A stretch of 58,007 nt of DNA from an uncultured Bradyrhizobium sp. (lineage in GTDB: Bacteria > Pseudomonadota > Alphaproteobacteria > Rhizobiales > Xanthobacteraceae). Positions within the stretch are counted from its first letter, which is position 1, and the number at the start of each line of letters is the position of its first letter. The notes beneath the pieces are model-generated. The model did no database searches. It was not told the origin of the DNA and worked only from the letters and a program-made list of their open reading frames with translations. The stretch spans positions 1 to 58,007 of the forward strand of contig NZ_CAKZHY010000022.1 of NCBI RefSeq assembly GCF_936928535.1, in the 5' to 3' direction. Below are positions 1 through 8,803 of this stretch, piece by piece. A program made the position numbers and the translations under genes.

Positions 1-39
1 ACTAGAATCAACGCCATGCGCCTTGTCCAGAAAATCTAA
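1..39 (+). CDS. C-terminal end of an unidentified gene (partial)
   Basis: The first 39 bases read in frame as twelve codons followed by TAA, ending in the residues MRLVQKI. No identification is possible from so little. It could be the tail of a gene that starts upstream of the window, or chance. No neighbouring evidence such as a following operon partner supports it, because the next gene lies on the other strand. Confidence 0.3.
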   Translation, partial: TRINAMRLVQKI

Positions 40-128
40 ACCGGACAGCCGTGGGACAAGCCCGGGCATGACGACATTCTCTGAGCCTGCAATTGAGGCA
101 AGCTATACTCTGGTTTCCTGACGCAAAG

Positions 129-160
129 AAAGGGGCAGAGCGTTTCCGCTCTGCCCCTTT
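129..160 (-). terminator. Strong hairpin terminator after the caspase-like gene
   Basis: Perfect 14-bp inverted repeat (129-142 against 147-160) around a 4-base loop, GC-rich in the stem centre with A/T ends. On the minus strand it is followed by a T-rich run, 20-50 bases after the stop codon of the caspase-like gene. Because the stem is symmetrical it may also stop transcription arriving from the left. Confidence 0.85.
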
Positions 161-180
161 GTCGTGTGTGCTTGCCGTGA

Positions 181-1902
181 TCAGTGCATGAAGCTGCGGT
201 GGTTGTTGCCGCCGTTCATCGCCGGCGACTGGTTCATCGACTGGCGGAAGTTGTTGCTGCCGCCATTTCCCGTCGCATTGAACTGGGGACGGGTGTTCTG
301 CTGGACGTTCTGCACTTGCACCTTGTTCACCGGATTATTGTTGAGCTTCACGACGCCGGTGTTGACGCGGATCGGCTGGTTCTGGGGCTGAACATTCGTG
401 GTCTTCACGTCGGTGGTCTTGACGTCGACGGTCGAACCGGTCTTGCCTGAAATCACCGGCATGCTCACGATCTTGCCCGCCGGACCGGCATTGTTGTTGC
501 CGTTATTCTGCGTGGTGGTGGTCACCGGCAGCGTCGTGATCTTGCCAATACCGCCATTGTTGGGGGTCGTGTTGGTCGGCGCGGGCAGGGTGACGATCTT
601 GCTGACGGTGCCATCGACCGGCTTCTGCACCACCGGCAGGTTTGCGTTCATCGGCGAGCCATTGCCCTGCTGGATCAGCGGCAGGTATTTGGGTTGGCCG
701 AGATTGCCGATCTTCAGCGTCGGGGCAATGGTCTGCGGCGCCAGGAACTTGGTGGGCTGCATCAGCGGGATGATCTTGGGCTGCGCCTCGAGCTTCAGGG
801 CTACTTGCGCATAGGGGCTGCTGCCGTAGTGGTTGTAGAAGGCCTGGTAGCCGACCGAAGAGTTCGCGAGCACCGCTTCGTGCCAGGCTTGCGAGATCAG
901 CAGGTTCGCCAGCAGCCAGCGGATGTGGTCGCACAGCGGGTCGTGCGGATACATCGCGACGAACTCCTGATAATATTCGGGCCTGCCCTCGGACAGCACG
1001 TAATCATAGGCCTGGCGCGCCGAGCGGCTCGGCAGGTTCGAGGCCATCTGCACGACCGGCGCATGGACCGGGGCGCGGTTGGCGGCAACGGCGGTGTCGC
1101 CGAAGAAGGTGAAGTCGGAGGTGAGCGAGGAGCTCTCCCAGGGGACTTGCGCGCCGCCGGTGGTCTGGTTCACCGCGAGCCGCACGCGCTTGAACAGCTG
1201 CTCGATCGGCACGTTGGGTTCGCGCGCGACGTTCAGAAAGGCCTGCGTATAGGGGCTGTGGCCGCCGCTGCCGTCGAGCGCCTCGGCGCCCGGCGCGGTC
1301 GAATAGCCGACGATCGAGCCGTTCGGCGCATCGACGATGGCGAGGCCACGGCCGGCATCATTCACATTGGGGAACGGGTTGTTGCGGCAGGCGTCGAGAA
1401 CGACGATGCGCATCCGGCTCGGGATCGTCTCCAACGTCGACATCACGTCGACCAGGCGGACCGAGTCGTTGACGAGCTCGGTCTGGTTCGAGACCTTCGC
1501 ATCGACCGGGACGAGGTAGTTCTCGCCGGCAAGCTGCACGCCGTGGCCGGCGTAATAAACCATCGCCACCGTGTTGGGTCCGCGTGCCGACACTTTGGCC
1601 GAGAAATCCTGCACCACGCGCAGCATGTCGTTCTGGCCGAGGTCGGTCGCGGAGATCACTTCGAACCCGGCCGAGTTGAGGAACTGCGCCATCGACTGGG
1701 CGTCATTGTCGGGATTGGCGAGCTGCGGCGCGTTCTGGTAGTTCGAATTGCCGATCACCAGCGCCACCCGCTGTTCCGGCCCTTGCAGCGCAGTCGGGGC
1801 GGGCGCGACGGGCGCAACTTGCGCGGAAACGGGGCCGCAGGCGAAGCCGAACAGGCTTCCCAGCAGGCCGGCGGTCATCAAGGCGGATTTCATGCGGAAC
1901 AT
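181..1902 (-). CDS. Exported caspase-like (peptidase C14, metacaspase-type) protein
   Basis: The 573-residue product has a signal peptide (hydrophobic stretch about residues 8-27, then a small-residue cleavage zone) and a caspase p20-like domain from about residue 43 to 270. The catalytic dyad is visible: His120 in YYAGHG and Cys172 in DACRNNPF. The core begins with RVALVIGNSNY, typical of bacterial C14 proteins. After about residue 290 comes a short helical region and then a long Pro/Thr/Asn/Gln-rich, low-complexity tail (about residues 390-573) that ends in an Asn/Gly-rich stretch. The family cleaves after basic or acidic residues; the substrate is unknown here. Export to the periplasm is inferred from the signal peptide. 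It is transcribed alone, with a strong hairpin after it. Confidence 0.85.
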   Translation of the reverse strand: MFRMKSALMTAGLLGSLFGFACGPVSAQVAPVAPAPTALQGPEQRVALVIGNSNYQNAPQLANPDNDAQSMAQFLNSAGFEVISATDLGQNDMLRVVQDFSAKVSARGPNTVAMVYYAGHGVQLAGENYLVPVDAKVSNQTELVNDSVRLVDVMSTLETIPSRMRIVVLDACRNNPFPNVNDAGRGLAIVDAPNGSIVGYSTAPGAEALDGSGGHSPYTQAFLNVAREPNVPIEQLFKRVRLAVNQTTGGAQVPWESSSLTSDFTFFGDTAVAANRAPVHAPVVQMASNLPSRSARQAYDYVLSEGRPEYYQEFVAMYPHDPLCDHIRWLLANLLISQAWHEAVLANSSVGYQAFYNHYGSSPYAQVALKLEAQPKIIPLMQPTKFLAPQTIAPTLKIGNLGQPKYLPLIQQGNGSPMNANLPVVQKPVDGTVSKIVTLPAPTNTTPNNGGIGKITTLPVTTTTQNNGNNNAGPAGKIVSMPVISGKTGSTVDVKTTDVKTTNVQPQNQPIRVNTGVVKLNNNPVNKVQVQNVQQNTRPQFNATGNGGSNNFRQSMNQSPAMNGGNNHRSFMH

Positions 1903-2058
1903 ATGAGGTGCTCCCTCGGGGCTGATCTCGATGCGAGATTGGTTGCGAGGAAGCTAGATCGCGTTCGAAGCCTGGTCCGTGATCGCGATCACCATGGCGA
2001 AATGCGTGATCTGAATCACGCTGGGGAGATCCCGCGACGCAGCGGGGCGCCTTTAACG

Positions 2059-2212
2059 CCGTCATCCTGAGGTGCTGAAGCCCTGCGGCGCAATTGCGCC
2101 GCGGGCGGAGGCCTCGAAGGATGAGCGGCCCGGCTGCACCTCGGCCGTACATCCTTCGAGGCTCCCGGCGCGATACTAACCGCATCGCCCCGCTCGCACC
2201 TCAGGATGACGG
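2059..2212. repeat. Nested palindromic intergenic repeat
   Basis: This lies in the 343-base gap between the caspase-like gene and the next minus-strand gene. Outer arms are a 17-bp inverted repeat (2059-2075 against 2196-2212, CCGTCATCCTGAGGTGC and complement). Inside is a second inverted pair (2111-2123 against 2150-2162, GCCTCGAAGGATG and complement) and a GCGGCGCAATTGCGCCGC palindrome between. The whole could fold into a branched hairpin. I recall such GTCATCCTGAGG elements as common between genes in Bradyrhizobium, so a dispersed REP-like family is likely. Nothing else was recognised in the gap. Confidence 0.75.
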
Positions 2213-2245
2213 AGCCGCCATTTTCGCCGTTTAGGGCTCCCTCTT

Positions 2246-3604
2246 TTACGAGAAGAACGCGATCTTCTCGGCCTGGGTCATGCGGCGGATGGGCGCCAGC
2301 GCGTCGTTGGCCGCGGCGCGGGGCCTTTGCACGATGCCGCTGGCGAGGATGGTGGCGCCGAGCGAGGCCTCGGGCAAACGCTCGGGCAAGGGGGACGGCA
2401 TCGGAAGCGCGGCACTCGGCCGTACGTCGAATGATGCCGCGGCCGCCATGCTGGGCGCCGGCTGCTCCATCACTTCAGCCGCGGCTTCCGCAATGGCATC
2501 GGTGAGGCGCGCGAGCGATTCCATCGCGATCGGCGCCTCGACGATGGGCTCCTCGACTTCAGGCGCCTCGACCTCAGGCTCCGCCACATGGAGCGTCATC
2601 GGCGCCTCCATCGCGACAGGTTCCGCGGAGATCGGCTCCGGCATCGGCTCGGGAAGCGCTGCTGCCATCTCGACGGGCTCGACGATCTCGTCGAACTCCG
2701 GATCGGGCGCGGCCATCTCCATCGCGATGGCCTCGAGTATCGCTTCGTCCTCGGCCGCCGCTGCAGCATCGAGTGAGAACTCATCCGTGATCTCGGCGAC
2801 GGCTACGGGATCGGCGAGGCTGTCCTCGACCGCGGCAAAGCTTTCCTCGGGCGCGATCGCGACTTCCATCGTCGCGTCCTCGGCGATGCCGCTGATGTCG
2901 GCGGTTGCCTCGGGCTCGAGCTCGGGAGCGGCCTCCTGCGGCGTCTCCGTAAAAGCCACAGGGGCTTCACTCGCCATCGCGCCGAGCGCTTCGGCGTCAG
3001 GTACCTCAGCCATCGGCGGCGCTGGCTGCTCGGGCGCGGGTGGCGCGGCCGCCTGCGGAGCAGCAGCACCGCCATCCGTCTGCTCGACCCGATCTTTGAG
3101 CAGATCGAAGGCGGCCTTGAGGTCGCCGCGCGGGTCGATGGCCGACACCTGGGCGCAGGCCACTTCGATCGAGGCGAGCTGCGAATCAATCAGGTCGCAG
3201 ATTCGCCCGTCGGCGCCGATTTCGCGCCAGCGCCAGGAGATCTCCTTGATGATGCGCACGCCGCGCGGGATCGGCGCGAGGCTGGCTTCGATCGCAGCGG
3301 AATCGAACGCCTTGGCGGCGGCACTTTCGGCGTCCGCGACGGCGCGGCGGATCGCGATGAGCGCTTCGGGCAGGCGATCCTCGACGACGGGTTGTCGCTG
3401 TGCTGCAAGGGTTTCTTCGATTTTCGCAACGGCGTCGAGTACCATGGCCGTGTCGGCATTGCGGTTGCGCTTGGCGTATTCGCCGAGGAACCAGCGGCCG
3501 CGTGCGGTCTCCATGAAGGCTTCGCGGATCGCATCGTAATCCTGCTCGTTCGGCTCGGCCGCGCGGGCAGACATGGGCGAGAGGGCGAATGCTTCGTTGG
3601 CCAT
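2246..3604 (-). CDS. Unknown Ala/Glu/Pro-rich protein with conserved helical N-terminus
   Basis: This 452-residue protein is not recognised with certainty. The N-terminal part (about residues 1-165) looks like a folded helical domain and includes the stretch AFMETARGRWFLGEYAKRN. The middle (about 170-400) is a strongly acidic, Ala/Glu/Pro-rich segment of low complexity, probably disordered. The C-terminus is basic with a short conserved-looking end, RRMTQAEKIAFFS. No signal peptide or membrane segment is seen. The ATG at 3604 was chosen because it follows an upstream stretch (MVIVTVTRTDL) that looks non-coding. A regulator or scaffold with a disordered linker would fit, but that is guesswork. 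The divergent neighbour is an MFS transporter. Confidence 0.7.
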   Translation of the reverse strand: MANEAFALSPMSARAAEPNEQDYDAIREAFMETARGRWFLGEYAKRNRNADTAMVLDAVAKIEETLAAQRQPVVEDRLPEALIAIRRAVADAESAAAKAFDSAAIEASLAPIPRGVRIIKEISWRWREIGADGRICDLIDSQLASIEVACAQVSAIDPRGDLKAAFDLLKDRVEQTDGGAAAPQAAAPPAPEQPAPPMAEVPDAEALGAMASEAPVAFTETPQEAAPELEPEATADISGIAEDATMEVAIAPEESFAAVEDSLADPVAVAEITDEFSLDAAAAAEDEAILEAIAMEMAAPDPEFDEIVEPVEMAAALPEPMPEPISAEPVAMEAPMTLHVAEPEVEAPEVEEPIVEAPIAMESLARLTDAIAEAAAEVMEQPAPSMAAAASFDVRPSAALPMPSPLPERLPEASLGATILASGIVQRPRAAANDALAPIRRMTQAEKIAFFS

Positions 3605-3679
3605 GACAATCTCGTCGCGCAAATCAGTGCGCGTTACTGTAACGATCACCACGATATCGACCGAATCGCAATTGGTTTG

Positions 3680-4876
3680 ATGGCAGGCGAATCACAAATC
3701 CCCACGCAAGCGTCCTTGGTCCGCCGATTCGCGGTCCGGCTTGCGCTGTTCTACGGCACGACATACGGGGTCTTGGGCACCCATCTGCCTTTCTTCACGG
3801 TGTGGTTGAAGGCCATCGGCATCGAGCCGGGCTGGATCGGAATCATCAGCGCCGTGCCCGCCGTCACGCGCTTCACGACGCTGCCGCTCGTGACCAGCCT
3901 TGCCGAACGCCGCCACGCAGTGCGCAGCGCGATGCTGCTGACGGCGTCGGCCACCGCGCTCTGCTTCGCGCTCGTCGGCGCCCAGCAACAGCCTTTGCCG
4001 GTGCTTGTGCTCTACATCGTCACCTGTTGCTGCTGGACCCCGCTCGCACCGCTCACCGATGCCTATGCGCTGCGCGGCGTCGCCCGGTACAAATTCGATT
4101 ACGGGCCCGTGCGGCTATGGGGATCGGTCGCGTTCATTCTCGGCGCGCTCGCTTGCGGGCTGTTGATCGACGTGATTGCCGCGCGCCAGCTGATCTGGAT
4201 CATCGTGGCGATGGCGACGATCTCGGCCTTGACCGGGCTTTCGCTGCAGCCGCTGGAGGAGGTGCCGCGAACGTCAAGAGTGGCGGAGGGCGGCAAGCCT
4301 CTGCTGCGCGACGCGGGCTTCCTCGCCATCATGTTCTCGGCAGCGTTGATCCAGTCCAGCCACGTCGCCTATTACACCTTCGCCTCGATCAACTGGCAGA
4401 GCTATGGTCTTGGCGGATTGACGATCGCGGGGCTGTGGACGCTCGGCGTGATCGCCGAGATCGTCGTCTTCGCCCTGTCGCCGCGCTTTTCGTTGCACGC
4501 ATCGACGCTGGTCGTAATCGGAGGCTTGAGTGCCGTGATGCGCTGGTCGATCACCGCGCATGATCCGCCGATCGCCCTGCTGGCGATCACCCAGCTCGGA
4601 CATGGCCTGAGCTTCGGCCTGACCCAGGTTGGCGTGATGAATCTGATGGTGCATCACGTGCCGCCCCGTCTCATGGCGCGGGGACAGGGATATTATGCAG
4701 CGACCGGCGGGCTGCTCAGTTCGGCCACGTCGATCATCTCAGGCGCGATTTACGCGCGCTATGGCGAGGGGCTCTATTACGTGATGGCATCGATGGCTGC
4801 GGCCGGTGCGCTTCTGATCTGGTCGGCACGGCATCGGCTGAAGGATCAGCCCCACAGCGAAGCATCCGGCGGATAG
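3680..4876 (+). CDS. MFS transporter, HcaT/PPP-like
   Basis: The 398-residue product has about 12 hydrophobic segments and an MFS_1-like layout, with FYGTTYGVLGTHLPFFTVWL in TM1 and a conserved DAYALRG in loop 4-5. This pattern resembles the 3-phenylpropionate/nucleoside-proton-symporter-like subgroup (HcaT, LacY-like). The substrate cannot be read from sequence. The gene overlaps tail-to-tail by 31 bp with the dipeptide epimerase gene on the other strand (4846-4876), so the two are convergent. A link to peptide or amino-acid uptake is only suggested by that neighbour. The ATG at 3680 starts the protein just before the first conserved segment; the longer reading frame upstream overlaps the divergent gene and was not used. 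Confidence 0.82.
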   Translation: MAGESQIPTQASLVRRFAVRLALFYGTTYGVLGTHLPFFTVWLKAIGIEPGWIGIISAVPAVTRFTTLPLVTSLAERRHAVRSAMLLTASATALCFALVGAQQQPLPVLVLYIVTCCCWTPLAPLTDAYALRGVARYKFDYGPVRLWGSVAFILGALACGLLIDVIAARQLIWIIVAMATISALTGLSLQPLEEVPRTSRVAEGGKPLLRDAGFLAIMFSAALIQSSHVAYYTFASINWQSYGLGGLTIAGLWTLGVIAEIVVFALSPRFSLHASTLVVIGGLSAVMRWSITAHDPPIALLAITQLGHGLSFGLTQVGVMNLMVHHVPPRLMARGQGYYAATGGLLSSATSIISGAIYARYGEGLYYVMASMAAAGALLIWSARHRLKDQPHSEASGG

Positions 4877-5841
4877 ACCAGGCTCTCGTCATAGCGCAGC
4901 CCATGATCGCGGTCGCGCGCCAGCAATAGCGGGCCGTCGAGATCGACGAAGCGCGCCTGCGGCGTCACCAGCATGGCAGGCGCCATCGACAGCGAGGTCG
5001 CGACCATGCAGCCGATCATGATCTCGAAGCCGAGCGCCTGCGCCGCATCGGCCATGGCGAGCGCCTCGGTGAGGCCGCCGGTCTTGTCGAGCTTGATGTT
5101 GACCGCGTCGTAGCGCGCGCGGAGCGGTGCCAGCGAGTTGCGGTCATGCACGCTCTCGTCCGCGCAAACCACCAGCGGCCGCTTTATCCGCGCCAGCGCA
5201 TCGTCCTTGCCCGCCGGCAGCGGCTGCTCCACCAGGGTGACGCCGACGGCGTCACAGGCGGCGAGATTGTGCGCGAGGTTAGCCTCGGTCCAGGACTCGT
5301 TGGCGTCCACGATCAGCTCGGATTCGGGAGCGACCTTGCGCACGGCCGCGATGCGGGCGTCGTCGCCGTCGCCGCCGAGCTTGATCTTGAGCAGCGGCCG
5401 GTGTGCGGCCTTGGCAGTCGCCGCCGCCATGGCCTCGGGCGTGCCCAGCGAGATCGTATAGGCCGTAGTGCGTTCGCCCGGGATCGGGCGGTCCAACAGG
5501 TTCCAGGCCCGCAAGCCCGCCGCCTTGGCCTCCAGGTCGATCAGGGCGCAATCCAGCGCATTGCGGGCGGCCCCCGAAGGCATGGCGGCCTGCAGGGCTT
5601 GCCGCGTCAGCCCGCCGGCCACGGCCGCCTGCATGGCCTCGATGGCCGCAAGGGTCGCCTCGGGCGTCTCGCCATAGCGGGGATAGGGCACACATTCGCC
5701 GCGGCCGACGAGGCCGTTCTGGCTCAATTCGGCCACAACGGTCACCGCTTCCGTCTTGGCGCCCCGGCTGATGGTGAAACTGCCGGCGATCGGAAACCGC
5801 TCGATTCGGGCGGCAAGGGCAGGGGCTTGGCTGGAAGTCAT
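4846..5841 (-). CDS. L-Ala-D/L-Glu (dipeptide) epimerase, enolase superfamily
   Basis: The 331-residue product belongs to the muconate-lactonizing subgroup of the enolase superfamily. Visible motifs: the Lys pair in LLKIKLGGDGDD (KxK, general base), the metal ligands in LIVDANESW, LVEQPLP and CADESVH, and the second Lys in NIKLDKTGG. Near the end, IMIGCMVATSLSMAPA matches the dipeptide-epimerase signature. The family epimerises L-Ala-D-Glu from murein peptides so it can be degraded. It is cytoplasmic. The ATG at 5841 is followed by a normal N-terminus (IERFPIAGSF). It is divergent from the Mla transporter genes, with 119 bp between. Substrate specificity within the epimerase group is inferred. 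Confidence 0.87.
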   Translation of the reverse strand: MTSSQAPALAARIERFPIAGSFTISRGAKTEAVTVVAELSQNGLVGRGECVPYPRYGETPEATLAAIEAMQAAVAGGLTRQALQAAMPSGAARNALDCALIDLEAKAAGLRAWNLLDRPIPGERTTAYTISLGTPEAMAAATAKAAHRPLLKIKLGGDGDDARIAAVRKVAPESELIVDANESWTEANLAHNLAACDAVGVTLVEQPLPAGKDDALARIKRPLVVCADESVHDRNSLAPLRARYDAVNIKLDKTGGLTEALAMADAAQALGFEIMIGCMVATSLSMAPAMLVTPQARFVDLDGPLLLARDRDHGLRYDESLVYPPDASLWG

Positions 5842-5960
5842 TTTGAACTCTGGCGAAATCTGAACCCGCTGGTTACCTCTAGCAACTAATATTAACCAAA
5901 TGGGGTTACCTTTTCTGGGTAAGGGCGCGTGCGCAACTATCTGATTTTCCCCGCCCTGGC

Positions 5961-7109
5961 ATGGGAGCGGGCACCTTGAGCGGCGATCCGAAACTGGAAC
6001 GGATTGCCAAAGGCAATGCGCTGGCCCTCTGCGCCACCGGAACCTGGACCGCCAGCTTCGCACCGGTCCTGGAGCGGATGGTCGCCGACGCCGAGAAGCT
6101 CGCCGGCAGCCCCCAAAACGTTTTCATCGACGTCTCCGAGGTCGCCAAGCTCGACACCTTTGGCGCCTGGCTGATCGAGCGGCTGCGCCGCAGCCTGACC
6201 CAGGGCACCGTCGAGGCGCAGATCGCGGGGTTGTCGGCCAATTATTCGAGCCTCGTCGACGAGGTGCGCCGGGTCCGCGCGACCCCGGTTGTCGAGACCT
6301 CCGCGGTCACCATCACGGGCATGCTGGAGCAGATCGGTCGCGCCGTGGCCGGCGTCGGCGGCACCTTTGCCGGCTTGATCGACATGTTAGGCGCGGTCCT
6401 TGCGGCGGGCGCGCATGTGCTGATCCATCCCCGCTCGTTCCGCCTGACCTCGACCGTGCATCACATGGAGCAGGTCTGCTGGCGCGCGGTGCCGATCATC
6501 GTGCTGATCACCTTCCTGATCGGCTGCATCATCGCCCAGCAAGGCATCTTCCATTTCCGCCGCTTCGGTGCCGACATCTTCGTCGTCGACATGCTCGGCG
6601 TGCTGGTGTTGCGCGAGATCGGCGTGCTGCTGGTCGCCATCATGGTCGCGGGCCGCTCGGGCAGTGCCTACACCGCCGAGCTCGGCTCGATGAAGATGCG
6701 GGAAGAAATCGACGCGCTGCGCACCATGGGCTTCGACCCGATCGAGGTGCTGGTGCTGCCGCGCATGCTGGCGCTGGTGCTGGCGCTGCCGATCCTCGCT
6801 TTCCTCGGCGCCATGGCTGCCCTCTATGGCGGCGGCCTCGTCGCCTGGCTCTATGGCGGCGTCGATCCCGAAGCTTTCCTGCTGCGTTTGCGCGATGCCA
6901 TCTCGATCGATCATTTCATCGTCGGCATCGTCAAGGCGCCTGTGATGGCTGCCGTGATCGGCATTGTCGCCTGCGTCGAGGGCCTCGCGGTGCAGGGCAG
7001 CGCGGAATCGCTCGGGCAGCACACCACGGCATCCGTGGTGAAGGGCATCTTCTTCGTCATCGTCATGGACGGCGTGTTCGCCATCTTCTTCGCCTCGATC
7101 GGGATGTGA
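5961..7109 (+). CDS. mlaE: MlaE-family ABC permease with N-terminal STAS-like domain
   Basis: This 382-residue membrane protein is the permease of an MCE-type lipid importer. Residues about 10-100 form a soluble STAS-like domain (MlaB-like, here fused). The rest is the MlaE domain, with about five to six membrane segments and the family signature VAGRSGSAYTAELGSMKM followed by EIDALRTMG. In Mla systems this protein sits in the inner membrane and moves phospholipid between the membranes with MlaF and MlaD. The ATG at 5961 lacks a good ribosome site; a TTG at 5977, preceded by GGGAG, is an alternative start. It is first of three genes in the same direction. Confidence 0.9.
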   Translation: MGAGTLSGDPKLERIAKGNALALCATGTWTASFAPVLERMVADAEKLAGSPQNVFIDVSEVAKLDTFGAWLIERLRRSLTQGTVEAQIAGLSANYSSLVDEVRRVRATPVVETSAVTITGMLEQIGRAVAGVGGTFAGLIDMLGAVLAAGAHVLIHPRSFRLTSTVHHMEQVCWRAVPIIVLITFLIGCIIAQQGIFHFRRFGADIFVVDMLGVLVLREIGVLLVAIMVAGRSGSAYTAELGSMKMREEIDALRTMGFDPIEVLVLPRMLALVLALPILAFLGAMAALYGGGLVAWLYGGVDPEAFLLRLRDAISIDHFIVGIVKAPVMAAVIGIVACVEGLAVQGSAESLGQHTTASVVKGIFFVIVMDGVFAIFFASIGM

Positions 7110-7111
7110 CG

Positions 7112-7894
7112 ATGGCGCAAGAAACTCCAAACGCGATTCAATATCCCATCATTCGCGTCCGCGACATCACCGTGCAGTTCGGCGCGACGCGCGTGCTCGA
7201 CGGTCTCAATCTCGACGTCAAGCGCGGCGAGATCCTGGGATTTGTCGGTCCTTCGGGCGCGGGCAAATCGGTGTTGACGCGCACCATTATCGGTCTCGTG
7301 CCGAAGGTTGCGGGCTCCATCGAAGTGTTCGGCGTCGACCTCGATGCCTCCAACAATTCGCAGCGCCGCAATGTCGAGCGGCGCTGGGGCGTGCTGTTCC
7401 AACAGGGAGCGCTATTCTCCTCGCTCACCGTGCGGCAGAACATCCAGTTTCCGATGCGCGAATATCTTCGCGTCTCGCAGCGGCTGATGGACGAGATCAC
7501 CATGGCCAAGCTCGCCATGGTCGGACTCAAGCCCGAGGTCGCCGAGCGTTTCCCTTCCGAACTCTCCGGCGGCATGATCAAGCGCGTGGCGCTCGCCCGC
7601 GCGCTGTCGCTCGATCCGGATCTCGTTTTCCTCGACGAACCGACCTCCGGTCTCGATCCGATCGGCGCCGGCGACTTCGACGAGCTGGTCAGGACGCTCC
7701 AGCGCACTTTGGGGCTCACCGTTTTCATGGTAACCCATGACCTCGACAGCCTTTACACCGCTTGCGACCGCATCGCCGTTTTAGGGAACGGTAAGATCAT
7801 TGCGGCAGGGTCGATCGCCGACATGCAGGCCTCGCAGCATCCCTGGCTGAGGCAATATTTCCATGGCAAGCGCGCCCGCGCGGTGATGAGTTGA
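7112..7894 (+). CDS. mlaF: MlaF-family ABC transporter ATPase
   Basis: The 260-residue ATPase has Walker A (GPSGAGKS), a Q-loop (LFQQGALF), the ABC signature LSGGMIKR, Walker B (LVFLDEPTSGLDP) and the switch His in VTHDLDS. The LSGGMxKR signature is typical of the MlaF/Ttg2A group. It drives the permease encoded just upstream. The ATG at 7112 lies 2 bp after the permease stop; a GTG at 7106 in the same frame would overlap it. Both arrangements imply translational coupling. Confidence 0.93.
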   Translation: MAQETPNAIQYPIIRVRDITVQFGATRVLDGLNLDVKRGEILGFVGPSGAGKSVLTRTIIGLVPKVAGSIEVFGVDLDASNNSQRRNVERRWGVLFQQGALFSSLTVRQNIQFPMREYLRVSQRLMDEITMAKLAMVGLKPEVAERFPSELSGGMIKRVALARALSLDPDLVFLDEPTSGLDPIGAGDFDELVRTLQRTLGLTVFMVTHDLDSLYTACDRIAVLGNGKIIAAGSIADMQASQHPWLRQYFHGKRARAVMS

Positions 7895-7910
7895 GTAGCC
7901 GGAGCACCTG

Positions 7911-8792
7911 ATGGAAACGCGGGCGAATTACGTATTGATCGGATCCTTCACGCTGGCGGTGATCGCGGCTGCGATCGGCTTCGTGCTCTGGTTCCAGTCG
8001 CTGCACACCACCAAGCAGCGCAGCCCCTTCCGCGTCGTGTTCGAGGGCCCGGCAGCGGGCCTGCGCAACGGCGGCAGCGTCAACTTCAACGGTATCCGGG
8101 TCGGCGAGGTGGTCTCGGTGAAGCTCGACAATCCGCGGCGGGTTGTCGCACTCGCCATGATCGAGAACAACACGCCGCTGCGGAAGGACACCCTGGTCGG
8201 CCTCGAATTCCAGGGCCTGACCGGTGTCGCCGCGATCTCCCTCAAGGGCGGCGAGGAGGCCGCGCCGCCGCCGCCGCTCGACGAGGACGGCATTCCGACG
8301 CTGACGGCCGATCCGAACAAGCTCCAGGACGTCACCGAGGCGATCCGCGGCACGCTGCAGAACATCAACAAGATCGTCGCCGACAATCAGGAGTCGGTGA
8401 AGAACTCGCTGAAGAACCTCGAGACCTTCACCAACTCGCTCGCGCGCAACTCCGAGAAGATCGACGGCGTGATGGCCAAGGTCGACGGAGTGATGCTGAA
8501 GGCCGACAACCTCATGCTCGGTCTCAACTCGCTCGCCGGCGGCAAGGACGGCGGCGAGCTGTTCCTGACGGTGAAGTCGATCCGCGAACTCGCCGAGGAC
8601 TTCGACAAGCGCTCGGGCGCGTTGATGACCGACGGTCGCCGCACGCTGGGCGACATCAGCCGCGCCGTGAACAATTTCGACCGCAATCCGACCCGCGTGC
8701 TGTTCGGCGCCAGCAACAGCGCGCCGGCAGCTGCGCCGCCGCCGGCCGAACCGCCGAAACCGGCGCCGGCGAACGAGCGCAAGCGGCAGTAG
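7911..8792 (+). CDS. mlaD: MlaD/MCE-domain substrate-binding protein
   Basis: The 293-residue product has one N-terminal membrane anchor (about residues 7-29, YVLIGSFTLAVIAAAIGFVL). An MCE domain follows (about 38-120) with the typical GLRNGGSVNFNGIRVGEV and LEFQGLTGVAAISLKGG strands. A helical segment with amphipathic repeats spans about 140-255, and the C-terminus is Pro/Ala-rich. MCE proteins form periplasmic hexamers that hold lipid. It starts 16 bp after the ATPase gene, completing a permease-ATPase-MCE operon. No MlaC or auxiliary lipoprotein gene follows here. The next gene is convergent, 11 bp away. Confidence 0.92.
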   Translation: METRANYVLIGSFTLAVIAAAIGFVLWFQSLHTTKQRSPFRVVFEGPAAGLRNGGSVNFNGIRVGEVVSVKLDNPRRVVALAMIENNTPLRKDTLVGLEFQGLTGVAAISLKGGEEAAPPPPLDEDGIPTLTADPNKLQDVTEAIRGTLQNINKIVADNQESVKNSLKNLETFTNSLARNSEKIDGVMAKVDGVMLKADNLMLGLNSLAGGKDGGELFLTVKSIRELAEDFDKRSGALMTDGRRTLGDISRAVNNFDRNPTRVLFGASNSAPAAAPPPAEPPKPAPANERKRQ

Positions 8793-8803
8793 GCGTGTAG
8801 CTG

